A stretch of DNA of 11,538 nt from Anaerofilum sp. (GTDB lineage Bacteria; Bacillota; Clostridia; Oscillospirales; Ruminococcaceae): positions 1 to 11,538 of the forward strand of contig JAHHUF010000050.1 of assembly GCA_020024115.1 (NCBI GenBank), in the 5' to 3' direction. Of the stretch, positions 1-5,803 are shown one piece after another. A program made the position numbers and the translations under genes. The notes beneath the pieces were generated by a model. It saw nothing but the letters and a program-made list of their open reading frames with translations, was not told the DNA's origin and searched no databases. Position 1 is the stretch's first letter; the number at the start of each line of letters is the position of its first letter.

Positions 1-171
1 CTTTGCCCCTGCTTGTTCCAACATGACAGTTTCCCCTGTGAGGGTTCCTTTCAAAAACTGCACCACAACGACGCGTTTTCCACACCCCATTGCACGGAAT
101 GCCAAACCCATTGCTGCGGTAGTTTTACCTTTTCCATCGCCTGTATATAAATGTATCAAACCCTTATTCAT
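1..171 (-). CDS. cobO: Cob(I)yrinic acid a,c-diamide / cob(I)alamin adenosyltransferase, N-terminal part
   Basis: Only the first 57 codons are in the window; the gene runs off the left edge. The translation begins MNKGLIHLYTGDGKGKTT, and GDGKGKTT (residues 11-18) is the P-loop of the CobO/CobA/BtuR family, followed by a strand ending VVVVQFLKG as in that family. These enzymes transfer the adenosyl group of ATP to the cobalt of cobalamin or its corrinoid precursor in the cytoplasm, giving the coenzyme form. The ATG at 169-171 is preceded by GAAGGTG at a good distance, which fixes the start. It has its own promoter and lies just beyond the terminator of the iron operon, so it is probably a separate transcription unit. 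The family call rests on the N-terminus alone, which is nonetheless its most diagnostic part. Confidence 0.85.
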   Translation of the reverse strand, partial: MNKGLIHLYTGDGKGKTTAAMGLAFRAMGCGKRVVVVQFLKGTLTGETVMLEQAGAK

Positions 172-199
172 GCTGAAATCACCTTCATTTTTTGTTATA

Positions 200-228
200 A
201 CAATACTTGATTTTCTTTTTTCTGTCAA
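200..228 (-). promoter_or_regulatory. Candidate sigma-A promoter of the adenosyltransferase gene
   Basis: On the minus strand TTGACA (223-228) and TATTGT (200-205) are separated by 17 bp, and the start codon lies about 29 bp downstream. The -35 box abuts the T-run of the preceding terminator. Good -35 and spacing, moderate -10. Confidence 0.5.
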
Positions 229-229
229 C

Positions 230-261
230 AAAAAACGCCCAAAACAATGTTTGAGCGTTTT
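230..261 (-). terminator. Rho-independent terminator of the feo operon
   Basis: Read on the minus strand, a 12-bp stem (AAAACGCTCAAA with TTTGGGCGTTTT, one U-G wobble) and a six-base loop are followed by a T-run. The wobble is possible only on the minus-strand RNA, which fits termination after the Cys-rich gene and before the adenosyltransferase gene. Confidence 0.75.
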
Positions 262-303
262 CTGGAGAGAAAAGAAAAAGAATTTATATGACTTAAGTAA
301 AAA

Positions 304-477
304 TCAATGTGAATTTGTTTGATTGTGGGAGGAACAACCGCAGCCCCCACTACAACCTCCGCTGTTTCCACACCCAGAGCATCCACCGCCCTGTTTGTGT
401 TTTTTCCATTCGTTTCGTACAATTACAACAAAGATAACCAAAATAATCAACGCAATGATAATTGTTTGTGGGTTCAT
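304..477 (-). CDS. FeoB-associated Cys-rich membrane microprotein (57 aa)
   Basis: The reading frame starts at the ATG at 475-477 behind a strong GGGGAGAGG ribosome site and ends at TGA at 304-306, giving 57 residues. Residues 4-20 form one hydrophobic membrane segment (QTIIIALIILVIFVVIV). A basic stretch (RNEWKKHK, 21-28) follows, then a Gly/Cys-rich tail with cysteines at 33, 36, 42, 46 and 48. This is the layout of the FeoB-associated Cys-rich membrane protein family, found next to feoB in many Firmicutes. The gene begins 22 bp after the feoB stop, with no terminator between, so it is the last gene of the operon. The cysteines suggest Fe2+ binding or delivery at the membrane, but that is inference; the family has no settled biochemical role as far as I know. 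Easy to miss because of its size. Confidence 0.85.
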   Translation of the reverse strand: MNPQTIIIALIILVIFVVIVRNEWKKHKQGGGCSGCGNSGGCSGGCGCSSHNQTNSH

Positions 478-499
478 GTAACCTCTCCCCTTTCAAATC

Positions 500-2641
500 T
501 TATTTCTTTTTGTAATCTGAATTATATTGGTTGGGACGAACCAAAAGATAGATTATACCTACCAAAACCACAGCTGCAACAACAGTACCGACACCAAATG
601 CAACTTCGCCGGTAATCAGGCCACCCAATTGGTATACAATCAAAGAAACTGCGTATGCTGCCAAGCACATATAGCCAATCGCTGCTACTGTCCATTTGCT
701 ATTATTCATTTCGCGTTTGATTGCGCCCATTGCAGCAAAGCAAGGAGCACACAACAGGTTGAAAATCATAAAGCTGTATGCAGTGAGTCCAGTAAAGTTA
801 GAAGCGATATTGCCCCAAATTTCTTCGCCATTTTCGGAAAGTTCGCCAGCAAAGTGATACAAAACACCAAATGTACTAACGACATTTTCTTTTGCAATCA
901 AACCAGTGAACACAGCAACGGCTGCCTGCCAATGACCAAAGCCCAAAGGTGCAAAGATGAATGCAATTGCAGAACCAATGCTTGCCAACAAACTGGTATT
1001 GTTGTCTTCTACCATGCCAAAGCCTGCTTCGGTGAATCCAAATCCCTGCAAGAACCACAGGATGATGGAAGATGCCAAAATAACAGTACCAGCACGTTTG
1101 ATAAAGCTCCAACCACGCTCCCATGTAGCACGGAAAATATTGCCAAAGGTTGGGGTGTGATATGCAGGCAGCTCCATAACAAAGGGAGCAGGCTCACCTG
1201 CAAAGGATTTGAACTTTTTCAGGATAATACCACTGATAATGATGGTTGCAATGCCGATAAAATAAGCACTGACTGCAACCCAACCGTTGTTACCAAACAA
1301 TGCACCTGCAAACAGACCAATGATGGGCATTTTTGCACCACAAGGCACAAAGCAGGTTGTCATGATGGTCATACGGCGGTCACGCTCATTTTCGATGGTA
1401 CGGGATGCCATAACACCGGGAACACCACATCCAGAACCTACCAGCATGGGGATAAAGCTTTTGCCGGACAGACCGAATTTGCGGAAGACACGGTCCATGA
1501 TAAACGCAACACGGGCCATATAACCCACATCTTCCAACAAAGAAAGCATTAGGAACAGAACAAGCATCTGGGGAACAAAGCCCAATACAGCACCTACACC
1601 GGCGATGATACCATCTACAATCAAGCCTACAAGCCAAGGTGCACAGTTAATGCTCTCCAAGAAACTGGTAACTGCTGGGGGAATGATTTCTCCAAACAGC
1701 ACATCATTTGTCCAATCGGTCATAGCTGTGCCAACAGTACCAATCGCAACCCAATAAACAAATGCCATCACTGCAACGAAAATGGGCAACGCCAAAATAC
1801 GGTTGGTGACAACGCGGTCAATCTTATCTGAAATGGTTAAGCTATGTTTTGCATTCTTTTTCTTGACACATTTGTCAATTATGGAAGAAATGTACTGATA
1901 ACGCTGGTTAGTGATAATGCTTTCTGCATCGTCATCCTGCTCTTTCTCACAAGCAGCAATTTGTTCTTCAATCAGCTGTTTTTGCTGTTCAGTGATTTGC
2001 AGGTCTTCTGCTGCTTTTTCATCACGCTCAAACAACTTAATTGCATACCAGTGGCTAAAGTTTGCATCTACTGTATTTCCCAATGTGGACTGAATGTTTT
2101 TGATATGGGATTCAATTTCTTCACCAAAAATAGACAGTTGTTTGTGTTTTGCTGCCTGTACTTGGCTGATGGCTATTTTTGCAGCTTCTATAATGCCTTC
2201 GTTTTTCAAAGCACTGATTTCCACCACAGGAACACCAAGCTGCTCAGACAATTGCTTCAGATTGATTTGGTCACCATTTTTGCGAACCAAGTCAATCATA
2301 TTCACAGCAATTACCATCGGAATCCCCAGTTCCAACAGCTGTGTAGTTAAGTATAGGTTTCGTTCAATGTTAGTACCATCAACAATATTCAAAATTGCGT
2401 CTGGATGCTCGTTTACCAAATAGCCACGAGCCACAACTTCTTCTAATGTATAGGGACTGAGAGAATAAATACCAGGCAAGTCCTGAATGACAACTTCTTT
2501 TTCACCTTTCAGCTTGCCTTCTTTCTTTTCAACCGTTACACCCGGCCAGTTGCCAACATATTGGTTTGAACCGGTAAGAGCGTTGAACAAGGTTGTTTTT
2601 CCACAGTTTGGATTGCCTGCAAGTGCAATCGTAATTTTCAT
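500..2641 (-). CDS. feoB: Ferrous iron transport protein B (FeoB)
   Basis: A 713-residue inner-membrane Fe2+ transporter with a cytoplasmic GTPase. The G domain is complete: G1 GNPNCGKT (9-16), switch Thr36, G3 DLPG (54-57), G4 NMID (114-117) and G5 SAL (143-145). A helical region follows (about 170-270), probably the GDI and linker. The membrane part (about 280-700) carries the conserved gate segments GYMARVAFIMDR (373-384), GSGCGVPG (402-409) and FVPCGAKMP (431-439). The last includes Cys434, a residue implicated in iron passage in the family. The length is typical. ATG at 2641 is preceded by GGGAGGAAA, which supports the start. It follows two feoA genes after a 148-bp gap containing tandem repeats and an operator-like dyad, so it may also be transcribed or controlled separately. 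Confidence 0.97.
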   Translation of the reverse strand: MKITIALAGNPNCGKTTLFNALTGSNQYVGNWPGVTVEKKEGKLKGEKEVVIQDLPGIYSLSPYTLEEVVARGYLVNEHPDAILNIVDGTNIERNLYLTTQLLELGIPMVIAVNMIDLVRKNGDQINLKQLSEQLGVPVVEISALKNEGIIEAAKIAISQVQAAKHKQLSIFGEEIESHIKNIQSTLGNTVDANFSHWYAIKLFERDEKAAEDLQITEQQKQLIEEQIAACEKEQDDDAESIITNQRYQYISSIIDKCVKKKNAKHSLTISDKIDRVVTNRILALPIFVAVMAFVYWVAIGTVGTAMTDWTNDVLFGEIIPPAVTSFLESINCAPWLVGLIVDGIIAGVGAVLGFVPQMLVLFLMLSLLEDVGYMARVAFIMDRVFRKFGLSGKSFIPMLVGSGCGVPGVMASRTIENERDRRMTIMTTCFVPCGAKMPIIGLFAGALFGNNGWVAVSAYFIGIATIIISGIILKKFKSFAGEPAPFVMELPAYHTPTFGNIFRATWERGWSFIKRAGTVILASSIILWFLQGFGFTEAGFGMVEDNNTSLLASIGSAIAFIFAPLGFGHWQAAVAVFTGLIAKENVVSTFGVLYHFAGELSENGEEIWGNIASNFTGLTAYSFMIFNLLCAPCFAAMGAIKREMNNSKWTVAAIGYMCLAAYAVSLIVYQLGGLITGEVAFGVGTVVAAVVLVGIIYLLVRPNQYNSDYKKK

Positions 2642-2683
2642 TGCTGATTTCCTCCCGCTGTTTTGTCTTTATATTTTATCTTT

Positions 2684-2731
2684 TATCGAAAAATAGTTAT
2701 ATCGAAAAATAGTTATATCGAAAAATAGTTA
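2684..2731. repeat. Three perfect tandem copies of a 16-bp unit upstream of feoB
   Basis: TATCGAAAAATAGTTA occurs three times in direct succession (2684-2699, 2700-2715, 2716-2731) in the leader between feoA and feoB. The last copy runs into the operator-like dyad at 2728-2743. Each unit ends in AGTTA, close to the AGTTAG half-site of that dyad. It may be replication slippage, or an array of weak regulator half-sites or promoter-like TATAAC elements on the minus strand. Confidence 0.9.
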
Positions 2732-2743
2732 GTATCCTCTAAC
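2728..2743. promoter_or_regulatory. Operator-like dyad upstream of feoB
   Basis: GTTAGTATCCTCTAAC has 5-bp arms GTTAG/CTAAC around six bases. It matches 14 of 16 positions of the core of the dyad before the first feoA (GTTAGCATCCGCTAAC), including the asymmetric ATCC centre. Two occurrences in one iron operon suggest the same repressor site. I found no convincing -35/-10 pair beside this copy. Confidence 0.55.
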
Positions 2744-2789
2744 CGTGCCGCAAAATTTCACACCACAAGATTAAAGGCAGTGCAATCTA

Positions 2790-3011
2790 TCATTCAACCT
2801 CAATCATTTCGGCATCTGCTTTGCGAACGCTCAGTTCATATCCACGAACATTCAGTTCCATTGGGTCACCCAAAGGAGCAACCTTTCTTACAAACAGCGA
2901 AACGCCTTTTGTAATGCCCATGTCCATAATTCTGCGGCGAACTGGACCCTCACCATGCAACTTTTTTACAATTGCGCTTTCTCCAACCTTCACATCTTTC
3001 AGTGTCTTCAC
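2790..3011 (-). CDS. feoA: FeoA-domain protein (second of two)
   Basis: A 73-residue cytoplasmic protein with the SH3-like beta-barrel pattern of FeoA: GESAIVKKLHGEG near the N-terminus, RRRIMDMGITKG (26-37), then a strand with PLGDPMELNVRGYELSVRK, and the motif around LNVRGYELS typical of classical FeoA. FeoA proteins work with FeoB, probably by touching its G domain or a membrane loop. Translation starts at GTG (3009-3011), with AAGGGGGA about eight bases upstream overlapping the end of the preceding gene. The 12-bp gap to that gene shows they share a message. Of the two FeoA proteins this one is closer to the classical sequence. Confidence 0.93.
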   Translation of the reverse strand: MKTLKDVKVGESAIVKKLHGEGPVRRRIMDMGITKGVSLFVRKVAPLGDPMELNVRGYELSVRKADAEMIEVE

Positions 3012-3023
3012 AAAATATCCCCC

Positions 3024-3233
3024 TTAAATCATAATGCGGTTTGCCATTGCTTTATCCAATGCAACACGGCTATCTTTGACTTTCAAAATCAAATTTCCTG
3101 CCATCTCACTAATAACAGTCACCTGAGTATTTACAACAAAACCTAATTCAGACAAATGCTGGCGAACCTCATCTTTTCCAGTGATGCGTTGAATTGTTAC
3201 AGTTTCGCCCTCTTTTGCCATTGTTAAAGGCAT
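3024..3233 (-). CDS. feoA: FeoA-domain protein (first of two, operon-leading)
   Basis: A small FeoA-like protein of 69 residues (MPLTMAKEGETVTIQRIT...). It has the FeoA/DtxR-type SH3 barrel pattern: EGETVTIQRITGKDEVRQ, then HLSELGFVVNTQVTVISEM, then GNLILKVKDSRVALDKAMA. An upstream in-frame ATG at 3242 touches the AGGGAG ribosome site with no spacing. The ATG at 3233 lies nine bases from it and is the more likely start, which removes three residues. It lacks the Pro/Arg-rich loop of its neighbour and is only distantly similar to it. Paired unequal feoA genes ahead of feoB are common in Clostridia; the paralogues may have different roles in FeoB assembly or regulation (inference). First gene after the operon promoter. 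Confidence 0.88.
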   Translation of the reverse strand: MPLTMAKEGETVTIQRITGKDEVRQHLSELGFVVNTQVTVISEMAGNLILKVKDSRVALDKAMANRIMI

Positions 3234-3271
3234 CAAATACATCTCCCTTTCTATCTCTTTTCCGCTTCAAA

Positions 3272-3289
3272 AGTTAGCATCCGCTAACT
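3272..3289. promoter_or_regulatory. Operator-like palindrome just downstream of the feo promoter
   Basis: AGTTAGCATCCGCTAACT is an 18-bp dyad with perfect 7-bp arms and a 4-bp centre, lying a few bases after the expected transcription start. The arms recall the GTTAG/CTAAC arms of DtxR/IdeR-type iron boxes, although the arm spacing differs. Repression of feo under iron sufficiency is the likely role; the regulator's identity is inferred. Confidence 0.6.
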
Positions 3290-3299
3290 CGCTATTTAC

Positions 3300-3328
3300 A
3301 GTTTACTTCAACTAACTTGTTTTGTCAA
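3300..3328 (-). promoter_or_regulatory. Sigma-A promoter of the feo operon, overlapped by a second operator half-site pair
   Basis: On the minus strand TTGACA (3323-3328) and TAAACT (3300-3305) are separated by exactly 17 bp. The stretch 3300-3317 (AGTTTACTTCAACTAACT) is a degraded version of the downstream 18-bp palindrome and keeps the outer AGTT/ACTAACT arms. A regulator bound here would cover the -10 box and spacer. The two sites start 28 bp apart. Confidence 0.75.
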
Positions 3329-3350
3329 CTGATTTTTTGAAATTTTTACA

Positions 3351-3394
3351 AAAAAAATCGTTGACACACCATTTTGAGGGCTGCCAACGATTTT
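3351..3394 (-). terminator. Rho-independent terminator after prfB
   Basis: On the minus strand AAAATCGTTG pairs with CAACGATTTT around a partly paired loop, followed by a T-run; it starts 12 bp after the prfB stop. A-rich sequence on the other flank could also let it act on the plus strand. It separates prfB from the feo promoter. Confidence 0.85.
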
Positions 3395-3405
3395 AAAAAA
3401 ACAAA

Positions 3406-4527
3406 TTACACCTCCTGCAATTCGTTCCGACTTGCTGCTTTCAAATATGCGTTAATAAATCCGTCCAAATCACCATCCATAACCGCTTGAACATTTCCGC
3501 TTTCAAAGTTGGTACGATGGTCTTTTACCATTGTATAGGGCATAAACACATAGCTGCGAATCTGATGGCCCCATGCAATTTCTTTTTGAATTCCTTTAAT
3601 ATCACTGATTTTGTCCAAATGTTCCTGCTCTTTAATTTGATACAGTTTTGATGCAAGCATTTTCATTGCTGTGTCACGGTTTTGGAACTGGCTTCGTTCG
3701 GTCTGGCAGGAAACAACAATGCCTGTGGGTTTGTGAATCAAACGCACAGCAGAGGATGTTTTGTTGATGTGCTGACCACCTGCACCGGAAGAACGGAACA
3801 CCTGCATTTCAATATCATCAGGACGAATATCAACCTGAATGCTGTCGTCCATTTCTGGCATAACTTCCAAAGATGCAAAGCTGGTTTGACGGCGACCGGA
3901 AGCATCAAACGGAGAAACACGCACCAAACGATGCACACCATTTTCACTGCGCAGCAAACCGTATGCGTTGGGCCCTTCCACCAGAATACTTGCACTTTTC
4001 AAACCTGCCTCATCGCCATCCAGATAATCCAAAGTCTGTACCTTAAATCCATGGGCAGTACCCCAGCGATTATACATTCTGAACAGCATCTCTGCCCAAT
4101 CCTGTGCCTCAGTTCCGCCTGCACCAGCATGGAAGGTAATGATAGCGTTGTTTTTATCATATTCGCCGGAAAGCAAAGTAATCATACGCAATTCTTCCAC
4201 CGAAACAGATGCAGCTTCCACAGCTTGTTCTGCTTCTTCTGCCAGTTCTTGGTCGTCTGCCTCTTCGCACATCTCAATCAATGTTTCTGCATCGTCGATT
4301 TGCCCTTGCAGTTTGGTATATCGCTCCAAACGGTCACGCAAAGCGCTCATTTCGGCAAATACTTTTTGACTTTTTTCCTGGTCATCATAAAAACCAGGCT
4401 GGCTGCTCTGGTGTTCCAGCTCGGCCAAACGCTTTCGGCTTGGCTCAATTGCCAAAGCATCTCCTAAATCTTTTGCCTCGGGAACAAGCTCATTCAGCTT
4501 GCGTTTTACTTCATCAAGAATGACCAT
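3406..4527 (-). CDS. prfB: Peptide chain release factor 2 (RF2), continuous frame
   Basis: A 373-residue class I release factor that recognises UAA and UGA on the ribosome and triggers peptide release. The SPF stop-recognition tripeptide is at 205-207 in the context VRVSPFDASGRRQTSF. The universal GGQ is at 250-252 (SGAGGQHINKTSSAVR), with Ser at 246, the position that varies between Thr, Ala and Ser among RF2 proteins. The N-terminal domain (1-115) is acidic and helical. The ATG at 4527 is preceded by AAGGGAAA about ten bases away. The frame is open from this ATG through the region (near residue 24) where most bacterial prfB genes have an in-frame UGA and a +1 frameshift. No such stop exists here, so the autoregulatory frameshift is absent. 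It is monocistronic, with its own promoter and terminator. Confidence 0.97.
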   Translation of the reverse strand: MVILDEVKRKLNELVPEAKDLGDALAIEPSRKRLAELEHQSSQPGFYDDQEKSQKVFAEMSALRDRLERYTKLQGQIDDAETLIEMCEEADDQELAEEAEQAVEAASVSVEELRMITLLSGEYDKNNAIITFHAGAGGTEAQDWAEMLFRMYNRWGTAHGFKVQTLDYLDGDEAGLKSASILVEGPNAYGLLRSENGVHRLVRVSPFDASGRRQTSFASLEVMPEMDDSIQVDIRPDDIEMQVFRSSGAGGQHINKTSSAVRLIHKPTGIVVSCQTERSQFQNRDTAMKMLASKLYQIKEQEHLDKISDIKGIQKEIAWGHQIRSYVFMPYTMVKDHRTNFESGNVQAVMDGDLDGFINAYLKAASRNELQEV

Positions 4528-4567
4528 AATTTATTTCCCTTTCAATATCACAATTTACCAGTTTTTA

Positions 4568-4596
4568 ATTATAATGCAAACACACCCGCTTGTAAA
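4568..4596 (-). promoter_or_regulatory. Sigma-A promoter of prfB
   Basis: On the minus strand TTTACA (4591-4596) and a perfect TATAAT (4568-4573) are 17 bp apart, about 40 bp upstream of the prfB start. It is divergent from the promoter at 4690-4718. Confidence 0.8.
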
Positions 4597-4689
4597 GAGT
4601 CTGCTTTTGTTTTTTACCATTTTAATATTTTTTTGCATTTATGTGTGTTGCCTTTTTATGTTAGTTTGATGCTTTTACAAGAAAAGCCT

Positions 4690-4718
4690 TTGATTTTTCA
4701 TTTGCTTTGCGTTACAAT
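4690..4718 (+). promoter_or_regulatory. Sigma-A promoter of the zinc-finger membrane protein / galT unit
   Basis: TTGATT (4690-4695) and TACAAT (4713-4718) with a 17-bp spacer lie 47 bp before the start codon at 4766. AT-rich sequence (TATTATATATAC) follows the -10 box. Confidence 0.65.
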
Positions 4719-4765
4719 ATTATATATACAAGTATTTAACAATTAAATAAATCTGGAGGATTTAC

Positions 4766-5740
4766 ATGACTAACTATCAAGGGTGCAAATGCCCTGTTTG
4801 TCAAAAACTTTTTACAGAACATGATGATATTGTTATTTGTCCCGAATGTGGTGCACCTTATCATCGTGAATGTTGGAAAAAGCATGGTGAGTGTGTTTTT
4901 GCCGACCGACATGGCCCTGATTTTGAATTTCAACATCCGGATAAAGGCCCCCGTCCACTGGAACCAACCAATGCAAAAATCGCAGTGGATAGCACTGAGC
5001 TTTCTTGTTCTGCCTGTGGTGCAAAAAATCCAAACACAAATATTTTTTGTGAAAGCTGTGGTGCACCTTTGCACGGAATGTCAACCACACCACCTGCTTC
5101 TTTAAAAAATCCAACTGTTCCCCCCACTAATCCGGAACAAGCGGAATTGTTTGCAATGGCTGGAATTTCTCCTGAGCAAGAGATTGATGGCATTACAGTG
5201 CGTGATTGGAGCACTTATCTTGGACGCAGTGCGCCTTATTATATGATGATTTTTCATCGTATGGAGCAAACCAAACACAAGATTTTCCCTTCTTTCTGCG
5301 GCTTCCTTTTTGGCCCACTGTTTTTGCTGTATCGCAAAGTATGGAGCTGGGGTATTTTGAGTGCTGCTGCATCTTTGCTGTGTTCTATTCCTCAGCTATT
5401 GCTGATTATTCTCGCTTCCAACAATCCGTCTGCACAGCCTGCGGAATTTTTGATTACAGCACAGCAAATTTGTTCTATTCTAAATATCGGTCTTCAATTT
5501 GTTTTGATGTTGTTTTCTTTTTATCTTATCCGAATGGATGGTGCAAAAAAGATTCGTCAGATAAAAAAACAATCCCAAGCGCCAGACGATTTCCACAAAA
5601 TGCTCGCTGCAAAAGCTGCTCCAAGCTGGGTTGGCATTGGCATTATGATTGTGGCATTATTCCTGCTCAGTTTTGCTTTGATGCCATTGTTTGGCCCATA
5701 TCTGCCGGATGTTCTGTTAGGGCCTCTATCACTGTTCTAA
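4766..5740 (+). CDS. RING/zinc-ribbon membrane protein, DUF2628-like C-terminus, function unknown
   Basis: 324 residues in three parts. Residues 7-43 form a prokaryotic RING-like finger: C9-x2-C12, C25-P-E-C28, H33-x2-C36, with C7 and C43 nearby and the typical CPECGAPYHRECW core. Residues 81-98 are a zinc ribbon (CSAC...FCESCGA; Cys 81, 84, 95, 98). A Pro/Asn-rich linker follows. The C-terminus (about 148-320) has roughly four hydrophobic segments (174-190, 194-217, 228-255, 288-309), opening with DWSTYLGRSAPYY and FGPLFLLYRKVWSWG as in DUF2628-type proteins. The domains are recognised; the role is not. It could sense or recruit partners at the membrane. GGAGG six bases before the ATG supports the start. 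galT follows after 63 bp with no terminator, so the two are probably co-transcribed; a functional link is not obvious. Confidence 0.88.
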   Translation: MTNYQGCKCPVCQKLFTEHDDIVICPECGAPYHRECWKKHGECVFADRHGPDFEFQHPDKGPRPLEPTNAKIAVDSTELSCSACGAKNPNTNIFCESCGAPLHGMSTTPPASLKNPTVPPTNPEQAELFAMAGISPEQEIDGITVRDWSTYLGRSAPYYMMIFHRMEQTKHKIFPSFCGFLFGPLFLLYRKVWSWGILSAAASLLCSIPQLLLIILASNNPSAQPAEFLITAQQICSILNIGLQFVLMLFSFYLIRMDGAKKIRQIKKQSQAPDDFHKMLAAKAAPSWVGIGIMIVALFLLSFALMPLFGPYLPDVLLGPLSLF

Positions 5741-5803
5741 TTGACTGCAAAAAATGCTTTTTGGCATTTGAATATTAACTTGAACACATTGGAGGAATTG
5801 TAC

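Noticed and set aside
225..422. Minus-strand 65-codon frame behind feoB
   Set aside because: It overlaps the terminator and is out of frame with the Cys-rich microprotein, which has the proper ribosome site and membrane helix.
527..1552. Long plus-strand open frame of 341 codons
   Set aside because: It lies antisense to feoB, whose translation is fully conserved; the product is Cys/His/Thr-rich nonsense without a ribosome site.
3682..4467. Plus-strand open frame of 261 codons
   Set aside because: Antisense to prfB, with no ribosome site and no family resemblance.
5741..5803. TTG-initiated 21-codon extension of galT
   Set aside because: The ATG at 5804 has GGAGG upstream, and the extension contains no family sequence.
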